Part shown: positions 1 through 9,067 of the stretch, piece after piece
Layout: every line of letters begins with the position of its first letter
Numbering within the stretch: the first letter of the stretch is position 1
Assembly: GCA_035547915.1 (NCBI GenBank)
Contig: DASZTS010000078.1
Coordinates: 1 to 64,000 of the forward strand
Source: DASSFG01 sp035547915
GTDB taxonomy: Bacteria > Planctomycetota > Planctomycetia > Pirellulales > JAICIG01
Direction: 5' to 3'
DNA: 64,000 nt
Program-made: the position numbers and the translations under genes
Notes under the pieces: generated by a model
Database searches by the model: none
The model's input: only the letters and a program-made list of their open reading frames with translations
Told to the model about the DNA's origin: nothing

Positions 1-57
1 TTCCTTGTCCTAGCAGACGGTCTCGCCGCACGGCCTCTGATCGCGCTCCCATGCGAG

Positions 58-200
58 TACCGCATAAGGCCAAGGTGTAGCATGTCTGAGTCCACCGCGC
101 TAGTCTTCGCAAATTGCCCAGCCATGCGCGCTGGCCGTGCATCGACCGGCAAGCCCTGGGTCCGGGCAGCAGATTTAACGACGCTGATGATCGGCCGTCG
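58..200 (-). pseudogene. Degraded IS110-family transposase fragment
   Basis: Read on the minus strand from 200 downward, one frame gives a short stretch resembling the N-terminal DEDD-domain region of IS110 transposases. It contains AARTQGLPV followed by GQFAKTSAVDSDML, close to the family pattern of an 'aaGlpV' strand and then 'GrLAKTDaiDAxvL'. About seven residues are missing between the two blocks. There is no start codon, no complete domain and no visible element ends, so this can only be a relic. The match is by eye over about 40 residues and could be partly chance. Confidence 0.35.
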
Positions 201-613
201 ACGTATAGCAGGTGTCTGGCGTCGCCGGTCGAAAGTGGAACCTGCGGATCGCCACGCCGCCCCCCATGGCCATGTGGATGGCACGCAATCCTGCGAGCCA
301 CCAGTTCGCTGAACCCTGATCAAAGTGGGGTAATGATTTCTGCTCGCGCCATCACTCGCTAGTCAGCAATCAGTTTATGACGCCAACGTGCCGCTCGCAA
401 GCAAGTGCATGTATCGCGCTACACGCCGGGCGTTTCGGCCGTGTCCAAGTGCCCTGTGGCCGTCATCGGATTTTATTTCTCATCGGATTTGTGCGAGGGC
501 CGTCCTTCTGCTTCGAGTGAACCCGCTGGGAAGAGGCGTCCGATAGAATCCGCAGCGCGAGCTGTTACAATGGTGTTCGCCAGGTGGCACGCTGACTCTC
601 GGATCCCGCAACG
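201..613. other. Intergenic region without recognisable gene
   Basis: No frame here has a recognisable family or a convincing start. A plus-strand stretch near 235-312 weakly resembles an IS110 C-terminus, but it runs opposite to the better minus-strand match beside it. The region probably holds the 5' leader of the hydrolase gene at 614 plus decayed mobile DNA. Confidence 0.4.
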
Positions 614-1546
614 ATGTATATCCCTTCTCGTCGTCTGTCTCTCTCCGCCGTTTGTCTTATCGCGGCGTTCGCGCAGGAAAGCTTTTCGGCGGAGCCTAAA
701 CCGGCGAAGGCCGACGTTTCTTACGGTCCGCATGAGCATCAGTTGCTCGATCTGTATGTTCCGCGGGAAGGTGCCGGACCGTTTCCGGTGGTGATCTGGT
801 TCGGCGGGCTGTGGAAGGCGAGCAAGGGGGCGCCGACCCACAAATTCTTGCCGGCCGGCTGCGCGGCGGTGGCCGCCGAAACGCGGGTGATGCAAGACGC
901 GATCGACGAGAAGATCAGCCCGCCGGTCTCCGTGTGTCTGCTCGATGCCTGCCGCGCCGTGCAATTCGTGCGTGCGCACGCGACCGAATGGAACGTCGAT
1001 CCCGACCGCATCGGCGTGGCGGGCGGCTCGCAAGGCGCCCTGCCGGCGCTGTATGTCGGCTGTGCGGGCGAACAGGCGAAGGCCGACGCGACCGACCCGA
1101 TCGAGCGGATTTCGACGCGCGTCTCGTGCGTGGGTGCCTTCCGCGCCCAGCCCAGTATCGATCCGCAGCGGATGCAAGAATGGGTGCCGGGTGTCGAGTG
1201 GGGTGCGCCCGCGTGGGGATACAGCTTTGCTGAATCGCTCAAGCGACGTGAAGAGCTCTTGCCCCTCATCTCTCGGTGGTCGCCGGAAGCCCTGCTGCAC
1301 GCAGGCTGCCCGCCGATCTACTTCGAGAACGAATGGGGATTGACCAAGCCCGACGACGTGGAAGAGGTGAACTATCTCGTCCACTCTCCGCGCTGGGCAC
1401 TCGGATTCCAAAAGATCGCCCGCGAACGGGGCGTCACCTGCTATGCGAAATTCCTCGATCACCCCACCGACGACTATGCCGACATGTGGGATTTCTTGTT
1501 GCGGCGACTCGGCGCCAAGACTGGGCAGCGGAAAGCGGCCGAGTGA
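614..1546 (+). CDS. Secreted alpha/beta hydrolase (esterase/lipase-like)
   Basis: This 310-aa protein is predicted to be an exported serine hydrolase. Residues 1-26 form a signal peptide: basic start, hydrophobic core, and a likely cut after FSA. The nucleophile elbow GGSQG puts the catalytic Ser at about residue 139. A C-terminal DHPTDDYADMW segment supplies a plausible catalytic His. The LDLYVP-x-PFPVVIW opening resembles the BD-FAE/feruloyl-esterase-like branch, where an HGGG oxyanion loop is usual; here that position reads FGGLWKASKG, so the oxyanion hole is atypical. Substrate is unknown. It converges with the DUF1501 gene at 1559, leaving 12 bp between the two stops. Confidence 0.75.
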   Translation: MYIPSRRLSLSAVCLIAAFAQESFSAEPKPAKADVSYGPHEHQLLDLYVPREGAGPFPVVIWFGGLWKASKGAPTHKFLPAGCAAVAAETRVMQDAIDEKISPPVSVCLLDACRAVQFVRAHATEWNVDPDRIGVAGGSQGALPALYVGCAGEQAKADATDPIERISTRVSCVGAFRAQPSIDPQRMQEWVPGVEWGAPAWGYSFAESLKRREELLPLISRWSPEALLHAGCPPIYFENEWGLTKPDDVEEVNYLVHSPRWALGFQKIARERGVTCYAKFLDHPTDDYADMWDFLLRRLGAKTGQRKAAE

Positions 1547-1558
1547 GGGCTCGCTCGC

Positions 1559-3007
1559 TCAGGCGATCACTTCTTGCACCACCCGACCGTGGACATCGGT
1601 GAGGCGGAAGTCGCGGCCGCTGTAGCGATAGGTGAGTCGTTCGTGATCGATCCCCATCAGGTGCAGGATCGTGGCGTGCAGGTCGTGCACATGGACCTTG
1701 TTCGTCACGGCGTGGTTGCCGAATTCGTCGGTCTCGCCGAACGCCAAGCCGCCTTTCACACCGCCGCCGGCCAGCCACGCTGTGAAGCCGCGTGCGTGGT
1801 GGTCGCGCCCCTTGGCCCCCTGCGACCAGGGCGTGCGGCCGAACTCGCCGCTCCAGACGATGAGCGTCTCGTCGAGCAGGCCGCGGCGCTTCAGGTCTTC
1901 GATCAGGGCGGCGATGGGCCGATCGCTCTGTTCGGCATGCTTGGCGTGGTTCATGATGTCGCCGTGGTCGTCCCACGGCTGGCCGCCCCCGAAATAGATC
2001 TGCACCATCCGCACTCCTCGCTCGACGAGCCGCCGCGAGAGCAGGCAGGCGTCGGCGAATTGGCCCGGCCCGTAAGCCGCTCTCATCGCGGCCGTCTCGC
2101 GGTTGAGGTCGAACGCTTCCTGGGCCGCGAATTGTAGGCGGAAGGCCATCTCCAGCGACTCGATGCGTGCTTCGAGCTGACTATCGGCCCCGCGCTGTTC
2201 GAGGTGTTCGCGGTTGAGCCGCTCGAGCAGATCGAGTTGTCGGCGTTGGGCGTCGGCCGGCAGGTAGGCGTTGTGCACGTGCTCGATGACCGAGCGCGGA
2301 TCGACCTTGCCGTTGTCGATATGGCAGCCCTGGAACACACCGGGCAAGAAGCTGTTGCCCCACAGTTGCGGACCGACCGTCGGCTTGCCGGGGCAGAGCA
2401 CGACGAAGCCCGGCAAGTTCTGGTTCTCGGTGCCCAGACCGTACGTCAACCACGAGCCGAGACAGGGCCGCGTCGGCTGCGTGTTGCCCGAGTTCATCAT
2501 GAGCAGCCCCGGCTCATGGTTGGGGATGTCGGTGTACATCGAGCGGATGACGCAAATCTCGTCGATGACCCGCGCCGTGTGCGGATAGAGTTCGCTCACG
2601 TCGACGCCGTTCGTGCCGTACTTGGCAAACTTGAACGGCGAGGGGAAGAGCTTGCCGACGCCGCGTTGCGCATCTTTGATGAGCGTCTCGGGCTGCTGGC
2701 CGGCGTATTTTTCGAGCGCCGGCTTCGGATCGAATGTGTCGACCTGCGACGGGCCGCCGTTCATGAAGAGGAAGATTACGTGTTTGGCGCGGGCCCCGTA
2801 GTGGGGCGCCTTGGGCGCCAACGGGCCGGCACCGCCCATCGCGGCGACGGCGCGATCTTCCAGCAGACCGGCTTCGGCCAACACGGCCGCCAACCCCAGT
2901 GTGCCAAAACCCGTGCCCATCTGCGCGAGCCATTGCCGACGTGAAAGGGGTACGGCCGCGCTCGGTGCGATGACGGTGCCGGAGCTGTTGGTGCGGTAGG
3001 GATTCAT
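1559..3007 (-). CDS. DUF1501 Tat-exported sulfatase-like protein
   Basis: This 482-aa protein belongs to the DUF1501 group, which has an alkaline-phosphatase/sulfatase-like fold and is greatly expanded in planctomycetes. The N-terminus has a twin-arginine-type signal (SRRQWLAQMG then a hydrophobic stretch), so export in folded form is likely. Family blocks seen include FLFMNGGPSQVDTFDPKP, the GEFGRTPWSQG region and a C-terminal HATILHLMGIDHERLTYRY. The start is three bases after the stop of the DUF1549/DUF1553 gene at 3011-5803. That pairing is the standard planctomycete arrangement and indicates one transcript. The biochemical activity of the family is not established; a role in breakdown of complex polysaccharides is often proposed. 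Confidence 0.88.
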   Translation of the reverse strand: MNPYRTNSSGTVIAPSAAVPLSRRQWLAQMGTGFGTLGLAAVLAEAGLLEDRAVAAMGGAGPLAPKAPHYGARAKHVIFLFMNGGPSQVDTFDPKPALEKYAGQQPETLIKDAQRGVGKLFPSPFKFAKYGTNGVDVSELYPHTARVIDEICVIRSMYTDIPNHEPGLLMMNSGNTQPTRPCLGSWLTYGLGTENQNLPGFVVLCPGKPTVGPQLWGNSFLPGVFQGCHIDNGKVDPRSVIEHVHNAYLPADAQRRQLDLLERLNREHLEQRGADSQLEARIESLEMAFRLQFAAQEAFDLNRETAAMRAAYGPGQFADACLLSRRLVERGVRMVQIYFGGGQPWDDHGDIMNHAKHAEQSDRPIAALIEDLKRRGLLDETLIVWSGEFGRTPWSQGAKGRDHHARGFTAWLAGGGVKGGLAFGETDEFGNHAVTNKVHVHDLHATILHLMGIDHERLTYRYSGRDFRLTDVHGRVVQEVIA

Positions 3008-3010
3008 GCG

Positions 3011-5803
3011 TCAATCCACGAACATAAACTCGTTGGAGCCCAATAGGGCTTGGGCGACTTGTTCCCAGGGTGTGAGCTTCTCGGAGCCGGACAGCGCCGA
3101 ACTCAGAAATTCGCGCACGAACTGCCGTTCGCGCTCGTACGGACTCCGCCCAAACACCCAGCGGAAGGCCAATTCGATACGCAGGTTGTCATCGGACGGC
3201 GCGGCGCCGGCCAGCCGTGCAGCGAGGCTCTTCGCCTGCCGTACCATGAACTCGCTGTTCAACACGAACAACTGCTGCATGGGCACGGTGGTGATCACGC
3301 GCCGCTCGCTGGTCAGGTTCGGATCGGGAAAGTCGAACAGCCGCAGCATCGGGTCCAGTTCGTGCCGGCTCACGGCCGCGTAGAGCGTGCGCCGCCGATT
3401 GTTGCTATCGTCGAGCCTGAGCGACGGCCCACCCAAGGTCAGATCGAGGTTACCGCACGCGGCGAGCAGCGCGTCGCGCCACGCCTCCACGTCGAGGCGC
3501 CGCCGATTCATGCGCCACAGCAACCGGTTGTCGGGGTCGCGCTCATAATTCGCCGCTTGTTCACTCGACGCGAGGCGATACGTGGCCGAGAGGAGGATTT
3601 CGCGATGCAGCGACTTGGTCGACCAACCCGAGGCGATCAGGCGGCTGGCCAGGTAATCCAACAGATCGGGATGCGTGGGCCGCTCGCCCAGCAGACCGAA
3701 ATTGCTCGGCGTGCCCACGATGCCCCGACCGAAATGCTGCTGCCACACGCGGTTGACGAAGACCCGTGCCGTGAGCGGGTTGCTCGCGTCGGCGACGGCG
3801 CGGGCGAGTTCCAACCGGCCGCTACCCTGCGCAAACGGCGCGGCATCGGGGGGCGAGAGCACGGCCAGGAATCCGCGCGGCGCCTCGTCGCCCAAATCGG
3901 TGGGATTGCCGCGGCGGTGGATCGGCACGTTCGCGGCCTTTCCTTCCGTCAGGCTATGTGCGACCGGGTATTTCGTCCCCTCTGCCTTCTTCAGGCCGTC
4001 GACCTCCGCTCGCAGACCGTCCAGCATCTGCCGCCGGTCGTCGGCCAGGAGTTTGTCGACCAGCTCATCAGGCAGCGCCAGCGGAGCGTTGCGATCGTCG
4101 ATCACGTACTTCAATACGTCGGCCGCCGATTTTTCGAGTTCAGGCTTGTTGGGCCGCGGCTCACCTTCTTTGAGCGCGGCGAACTGGGCCGCGTATTGTT
4201 CATCCAGCGCGTGTCGCCGATCGAGCGCCCCGACGATGACCGTTTGCACGGCCGCGGCCACTTGCTCCGCGTCGGCCACGGCCGCCGGTTCGCCCGAGAG
4301 ATCCTTGGTCGCGTCTTGCCGGGCCAGCATGTCGCGCCACGCGGCTAGCAGCGCGTGCGGCGCTTCGCGGTCGGCGGCAAGTTGCCGTTGCCACCGCTTG
4401 AGCAACTCTTCGTGAAGCATGGCCGCCTTTGCCGCCTCGGGCAGTTGCATTGCCGGTTCGCTATGGCGGCGATTGTCGAATTTCCAGAGCGCTAGCAGGT
4501 ATTGGGCTGTCTGCGGCGCGAAAGACTCGCCCAGCGTGCGCGCTTCACGGGCTCGCGCTTCTTTCAGCCGTTCTTCGGCTTGCTTCGTCTTGGCGACCGC
4601 CGCGTCGTATCGGGCCACGACGTCGGCCGGCGCAAGCGGCGCTTCGCAATATTCGCTGCTGGCCAGAATGCCGGCGAGACCGTAATAGTCGCGCATCGAG
4701 ATCGGATCGAATTTGTGGTCGTGGCAGCGAGCACAGGCGACCGTCAGCCCCAAGAAGCCGCGCGCCAACGTGTCGATGCGGTCGTCGTATTCGTCGAACT
4801 TGGCCTTCGCGGCGCACGTGTTGTCGGCGTAATAGACCGGCCCCAGCGCGAAGAAGCCGAGCGCCGGCAAACGACGCAAGCGGTCGGGGCCGCCGGGCAG
4901 GTCGTCGACCAGGTCGCCGGCGATCTGCTCGATCACGAACCGATCGAAGGGGAGGTCTCGATTGAAGGCGTCGATCACCCAATCGCGATAACGGTAGCCG
5001 CTGGGATAGAGCCGCGCCTGGAAGGTGTGCGCCTGATCCTCGCCGTAGCGGGCCACATCGAGCCAATGCCGGGCCCAACGCTCGCCATACTGCGGCGAAG
5101 CGAGTAGGCGATCGATCAGCCGCTCGTAGGCATCGGGTCGTTCGTCGCCGACAAACGCTTCGACCTCTTCCGCGGTCGGCGGCAGGCCGATCACGTCGAA
5201 CGTCGCGCGGCGAATGAAGGTACGGCGGTCGGCCTCGCCCACCGGGTGCAACCCTTCCGACTCGAGGCGGGCGAGCACGAAAGCGTCGATCGGGTTTCGC
5301 GGCCAACTCGCGTCGCGCACCCTGGGAGGCGGCGGATCGCGAACCGGCTGAAACGACCAGAACTGCCGATCGGCCTCGCTGATCGTTCCCGCCGACCGAA
5401 TCGTCGGACCGGCCGGCTGTGCTGGCCAAGGCGCGCCGAGCGCCAACCAATGCTTGAGCGCGGTGATCTCGTCGTCGGCCAGCTTGCCGCTCGGTGGCAT
5501 CTGAACGTCGCCCGTGTAGGCGACCGCTTCGATGAGGCGGCTCTGGTCGGGCTTTTCGAGCACGACCGCGGTACCACTTTCTCCGCCCGCAAGCAATGCC
5601 TCACGGCTTTCGAGGCTCAGTCCGCCCTTGGCTCGCCCACCGCCATGACAAGCGTAGCAATGTTGCACGAACAGCGGCCGGATCTTGCTCTCGAAGAATT
5701 CCGCACCAGCGGCCTGCGGATCGGCGGCCCGCTCGTCCGCCCGCGCGGCGAGTGCAACACAACCCACGGCCACAGCGGCGACGAACGAACGGAAAGCTCG
5801 CAT
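3011..5803 (-). CDS. DUF1549/DUF1553 protein with N-terminal cytochrome-like domain
   Basis: This 930-aa protein has an Ala-rich signal peptide (residues 1-22). A PSCyt1-type domain follows with the c-type haem motif HCYACHGG (CxxCH at residues 49-53) and the usual MPPSGKL segment. Then come DUF1549 (RNPIDAFVLARLE, RRATFDVIGLPPT, WARHWLDVARYGE) and the C-terminal DUF1553 (NPLTARVFVNRVWQQHFGRG, LWRMNRRRLDVEAWRD). A second CxxCH lies in VACARCHDHKFDP within DUF1549. A charged, probably coiled insert sits mid-protein. It is first in an operon with the DUF1501 gene. Redox-linked periplasmic work on polymeric substrates is the usual guess, but no reaction is established. Confidence 0.88.
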   Translation of the reverse strand: MRAFRSFVAAVAVGCVALAARADERAADPQAAGAEFFESKIRPLFVQHCYACHGGGRAKGGLSLESREALLAGGESGTAVVLEKPDQSRLIEAVAYTGDVQMPPSGKLADDEITALKHWLALGAPWPAQPAGPTIRSAGTISEADRQFWSFQPVRDPPPPRVRDASWPRNPIDAFVLARLESEGLHPVGEADRRTFIRRATFDVIGLPPTAEEVEAFVGDERPDAYERLIDRLLASPQYGERWARHWLDVARYGEDQAHTFQARLYPSGYRYRDWVIDAFNRDLPFDRFVIEQIAGDLVDDLPGGPDRLRRLPALGFFALGPVYYADNTCAAKAKFDEYDDRIDTLARGFLGLTVACARCHDHKFDPISMRDYYGLAGILASSEYCEAPLAPADVVARYDAAVAKTKQAEERLKEARAREARTLGESFAPQTAQYLLALWKFDNRRHSEPAMQLPEAAKAAMLHEELLKRWQRQLAADREAPHALLAAWRDMLARQDATKDLSGEPAAVADAEQVAAAVQTVIVGALDRRHALDEQYAAQFAALKEGEPRPNKPELEKSAADVLKYVIDDRNAPLALPDELVDKLLADDRRQMLDGLRAEVDGLKKAEGTKYPVAHSLTEGKAANVPIHRRGNPTDLGDEAPRGFLAVLSPPDAAPFAQGSGRLELARAVADASNPLTARVFVNRVWQQHFGRGIVGTPSNFGLLGERPTHPDLLDYLASRLIASGWSTKSLHREILLSATYRLASSEQAANYERDPDNRLLWRMNRRRLDVEAWRDALLAACGNLDLTLGGPSLRLDDSNNRRRTLYAAVSRHELDPMLRLFDFPDPNLTSERRVITTVPMQQLFVLNSEFMVRQAKSLAARLAGAAPSDDNLRIELAFRWVFGRSPYERERQFVREFLSSALSGSEKLTPWEQVAQALLGSNEFMFVD

Positions 5804-5885
5804 AGGCCATCATATTAATGGATATTATATGCGTGGAGCAACGCGGCCACGACGGCACGCGAGAGTCGGAGGCGGGTAAGAAGAA

Positions 5886-6119
5886 TTACAGCGCCATTTG
5901 TTCCCACGCGTCCACCCACCAATGCAGCGTATTGACGCATGGTGCTGGGAGCCAAGTCAGCGGCGCATAGAACGTCCGGGCGAATTCCCTCACCCACTCT
6001 GGCTCACCGGTGAGTCTGAAAGCCAAGGCGACCGGTCCAGCGCTCAACGGATAAGCAATCGGCAGTCCCAAGAGCGCAACTAAGACCAACGCAGCAGATC
6101 GACTCAGCTTGCCTTCCAT
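5886..6119 (-). CDS. Small membrane protein, unknown function
   Basis: This 77-aa frame starts at an ATG 42 bp below the acyl-CoA dehydrogenase stop, on the same strand. After MEGKLSRS it has one clear hydrophobic helix (AALVLVALLGLPIAYPLSAG). A soluble, Trp-rich tail follows, ending NTLHWWVDAWEQMAL. The reading is coherent: N-in basic residues, one TM helix and an aromatic amphipathic tail. I do not recognise the family. It might be co-transcribed with the dehydrogenase. The upstream frame is an antisense-like shadow of the dehydrogenase, so only the part from 6119 is called. Confidence 0.5.
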   Translation of the reverse strand: MEGKLSRSAALVLVALLGLPIAYPLSAGPVALAFRLTGEPEWVREFARTFYAPLTWLPAPCVNTLHWWVDAWEQMAL

Positions 6120-6160
6120 TGCGCCGCCGTCCGCCGATGTTTTCACCAATGTCGCATCCC

Positions 6161-7924
6161 TTACGTCAGCAACAGGTTCGCGACTCGGGTCGTTTCGTCG
6201 TCGTCGTTGTCCCAGAGGTCGGCCAGATTGCGGCGAATGCGCCGGCCGGCCGTGAGCAAATAGTAGCGGCCGACCGTGAGGTCGTCGGCGTGATGCCCGT
6301 TGTCGGCGTGCCCACCGGTCAGCAGACGGTCGAGCCGGTTGAGGACGCAACTCGATACATAGAGCTCGGTGGCCGCGTCGGCGATGCGGCCGAGCTGGTA
6401 CTGCCGATCGAAGACCGCTTCCTGATGACGCCGCAAGAGCCGTTCGACGTGTGAGCCGAAGCTGGCCACGAGCTTCGCGAGGTTGGCGGCATCGTGCTCC
6501 AGTGCATGCGAGCGGACCGCCACGTGCGGCGACCCGAACATGGCGCCAAATCGCCGTGACGCGAAACCACCGATGCGGGCGAAATTGCCGAGTTTGCCGA
6601 AGGGATCCATGATGGCGTCGAGCACCCCCTTCAGTTCCAGGCCGACGTCGCGCATGCCATACAGGCCGATGATGAAGGCCCGCAGCACATCGTTGGCCCC
6701 CTCGCCAATCATGTTGATCCGGGCGTCGCGCATCATGCGCTCGTAGGGCTCGTCGGTGAAGTAGGCCTTGCCGCCGAAGATCTGGATCGTGTCGTTGATG
6801 ATCTTCCAGAGCACGTCGGTGGCGAACACCTTGAGCATGGCCGTCTCCAGCATATACTCGTCGGCACCCGAGTCGATCAGCGCCGCCGTCTGATACGTGG
6901 CCGACTCCATGGCGAAGGCGCCGGCTTGCATGTAGGCCAGTTTCTCTTTGACCAGTTCGAATGAGCCGATCTTCTCGCCGAACTGCACGCGGGTCGAAGC
7001 GTGACGGGCGGCACGGTTCACGCAGAACTTGGCCGCGCCGGTGCAGCTCGCGCCGAAGGTCACGCGGCCGAAGTCGAGCACGGTGAGGGCCACCCGCAAC
7101 CCCTTGCCGAGTTGGCCCAGGATGTTCTGCTTCGGCACGAAGAGATCGTGGAACGCGAGCCGTGAGGTGGCTGTGCCGCGCACACCGCATTTGGGCATGC
7201 GGGCCTCGACCACCTCGAAGCCCGGCATGTCGGGAGTGACGATGAAGGCCGTGATCTTGGTCTCGCCGCTGCCCGGCACCGGTGTGCGGGCCATCACCGT
7301 CAGCACGTGCGCCAGCCCGCCGTTGGTGATCCACCGCTTCTGCCCGTTGAGCACATAACCGCTGCCGTCGGCCGAAGGCGTGGCGGTTGTCTGCACGTTG
7401 GCCGCATCGCTGCCGGCTTCGGGCTCGGTGAGGGCGAAGGCGCTGATCCATTCGCCGCTGGCGAGCTTCGGTATCCAGCGCTCTTGCTGTTCGGGCGTGC
7501 CGAACAACACCAGGGACCGCGGGCCGATCGAGTGATGTGCGTTGACGAACAGCGCCGTGCTGGCACAGTGCCCGCCCAGCACTTCGAGCACGCGGCAATA
7601 CGAGGTCTGGCTCAGCTCCATCCCGCCGCACCGTTTGGGCAGACAGGCTCCCAACACACCCAGCCGGCCCAGTCCGGTCAACACGTGGTCGGGTATCTTG
7701 GCGTCGCGGTCGATCGCCACCGGATCGATCTCGGCCGCGCAGAACTGCCGCAGGCGTTCGACCAGTTCGTTGGCTTGTCCGTCGGTCGTGAGGTCGGGGT
7801 AGGCCAACAGTTTGTGGCCGAAATGCCTGCCGAAATAGAGGCCCTTGGCGAAGCCGATGCGGTCCGCCCCGTCGCCCAGCATCTCTTCCGCTTCCTTGAT
7901 CTGTTTCTCGCGATTGACCGCCAT
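6161..7924 (-). CDS. Acyl-CoA dehydrogenase with long C-terminal extension
   Basis: This 587-aa flavoenzyme would oxidise acyl-CoA to trans-2-enoyl-CoA in beta-oxidation. Visible blocks are the FAD/substrate signatures AFALTEPEAGSDAANVQTTA and GQKRWITNGG. The second family signature, QIFGGKAYFTDEPYERMMRD, is followed by INMIGEGANDVLR. Glu408 sits at the catalytic-base position used by most short/medium/very-long-chain enzymes. The core ends near residue 420 and about 165 further residues follow, as in VLCAD/ACAD9-like proteins, which use that part for membrane association or dimer contacts. The ATG at 7924 gives MAVNREKQ. The extension suggests long-chain substrates; that is inference from length only. 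Confidence 0.9.
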   Translation of the reverse strand: MAVNREKQIKEAEEMLGDGADRIGFAKGLYFGRHFGHKLLAYPDLTTDGQANELVERLRQFCAAEIDPVAIDRDAKIPDHVLTGLGRLGVLGACLPKRCGGMELSQTSYCRVLEVLGGHCASTALFVNAHHSIGPRSLVLFGTPEQQERWIPKLASGEWISAFALTEPEAGSDAANVQTTATPSADGSGYVLNGQKRWITNGGLAHVLTVMARTPVPGSGETKITAFIVTPDMPGFEVVEARMPKCGVRGTATSRLAFHDLFVPKQNILGQLGKGLRVALTVLDFGRVTFGASCTGAAKFCVNRAARHASTRVQFGEKIGSFELVKEKLAYMQAGAFAMESATYQTAALIDSGADEYMLETAMLKVFATDVLWKIINDTIQIFGGKAYFTDEPYERMMRDARINMIGEGANDVLRAFIIGLYGMRDVGLELKGVLDAIMDPFGKLGNFARIGGFASRRFGAMFGSPHVAVRSHALEHDAANLAKLVASFGSHVERLLRRHQEAVFDRQYQLGRIADAATELYVSSCVLNRLDRLLTGGHADNGHHADDLTVGRYYLLTAGRRIRRNLADLWDNDDDETTRVANLLLT

Positions 7925-8023
7925 AGGGTGCTGTCGGTGTGTGGATGTATTGATTGTGCGGCTTCGGCCCGAGATGTTCCGAACGTTTTCGATCGGGTCG
8001 CCGTTGAATTATACGCCCTACGC

Positions 8024-8929
8024 TTAGGGTGGACTCACGGTCTCGCCGCCCGATTTGGTGGACAGACCCTGGATCTCCTGCCCGGCGCGGCCTTCGGTGA
8101 CGAAGTGTGTTTTGCCGTCGGCGGTCAAGACGTGAGCACCCCCCGCGTGCTCGCTGGATACTTCGTCTCCCTTGGGGGCGTTGACCGCGCCGGTCAATTG
8201 CTCTAGCCGCAGGTCGCGCGGCTCGAGCCAACCGATGTCGCTGTCGACGATCTCGACCACGAGCAGCGTCGTGGCCATGCCGTCGGTGATCTGCGGCTTC
8301 TTCGCGCACTTGTCGCCGTCGAAGATCGTATCCTGGCCGTTGATGACCACGTAGTTGGTGGTGCCCGACGTGGCGGGCAAGGTATCGGCCGAGCAGCGGT
8401 AGACGTCCGGAACGCGATTAGCGAGTCGCGAGTTGTTCGGCCCATCCCACGGCTCGTCGAACCGATACTGTGCGGCGAGCGGGGGATCGAGATACGGCAA
8501 CAACAGCGCCCGCCAGCTATGGATCGGACGGCTCTTGGCATCGGTCACGTAACCCGGCGGATAACAACGGTAATCGGTGTAATAGGACTGCATGGCCTGG
8601 GCGATGCGTCGCAGATTCGCCGTGCACTGGTCGCGCCGGGCCTGCTCTCGCTTGGCCTGAATAGCCGGGAAAAAGAGTGCCAGCAGCAGTCCGCCACCAC
8701 AACAGAGACAGCAGCCGATTCCCACCATTGCCAGCATGCCGCCGGTCAGCCGCGACGACCACTTAGCGCGGGGAAGCGCCGCCGGCGATTCGCTGCCGTA
8801 GCCGATCTGGCCCGGCAGTGGCATGGTCACCGTCTGGCCGCATTCGACGCACGGCCCCGACTGGCCGGCGTATTCTTCGGCCACGTCGGTTTGATGTCCG
8901 CAATGCGGGCAGATGAAACGAATCGGCAT
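8024..8929 (-). CDS. Zinc-ribbon DUF1559-like membrane protein
   Basis: This 301-aa protein starts with a four-Cys zinc ribbon (C7, C10, C27, C30: ICPHC and CVEC). A hydrophobic helix with a Cys-rich face follows at about residues 55-85 (GIGCCLCCGGGLLLALFFP). Next is a DUF1559-type pilin-like region: CTANLRRIAQAMQSYYTDY, an SWRALLLPYLDPP block, an EPWDGPNNSRL block, and TTNYVVINGQDTIFDG. DUF1559 proteins are abundant, pseudopilin-like planctomycete proteins of unknown role. The cytoplasmic zinc ribbon ahead of the helix is a known variant architecture. The C-terminus carries HVLTADGKTHFVTEG, the usual 'advertised in the document' type block. Start is ATG at 8929. Confidence 0.8.
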   Translation of the reverse strand: MPIRFICPHCGHQTDVAEEYAGQSGPCVECGQTVTMPLPGQIGYGSESPAALPRAKWSSRLTGGMLAMVGIGCCLCCGGGLLLALFFPAIQAKREQARRDQCTANLRRIAQAMQSYYTDYRCYPPGYVTDAKSRPIHSWRALLLPYLDPPLAAQYRFDEPWDGPNNSRLANRVPDVYRCSADTLPATSGTTNYVVINGQDTIFDGDKCAKKPQITDGMATTLLVVEIVDSDIGWLEPRDLRLEQLTGAVNAPKGDEVSSEHAGGAHVLTADGKTHFVTEGRAGQEIQGLSTKSGGETVSPP

Positions 8930-9067
8930 CGGTCGCGTGCTCGTCAGCCGGGCTTATCCGCCCTTTACCAAAAAAGGCTTGCGCTTCGCCGCTCAACTGG
9001 CCGGCCAGCGATCAGGCTGCTGACCGATCGGGTTACTGCCGCCGTCACGATTGGCAGCGGCCGGCGA

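Noticed and set aside
235..312. Plus-strand similarity to an IS110 C-terminus (MAMWMARNP)
   Set aside because: Only about 15 residues, and it runs opposite to the better minus-strand N-terminal match beside it; probably chance.
5886..8309. 807-codon open frame on the minus strand overlapping the acyl-CoA dehydrogenase
   Set aside because: It is an Arg-rich shadow frame of the dehydrogenase. Only its last 77 codons (from 6119), which lie outside the dehydrogenase gene, look like real protein and are annotated.
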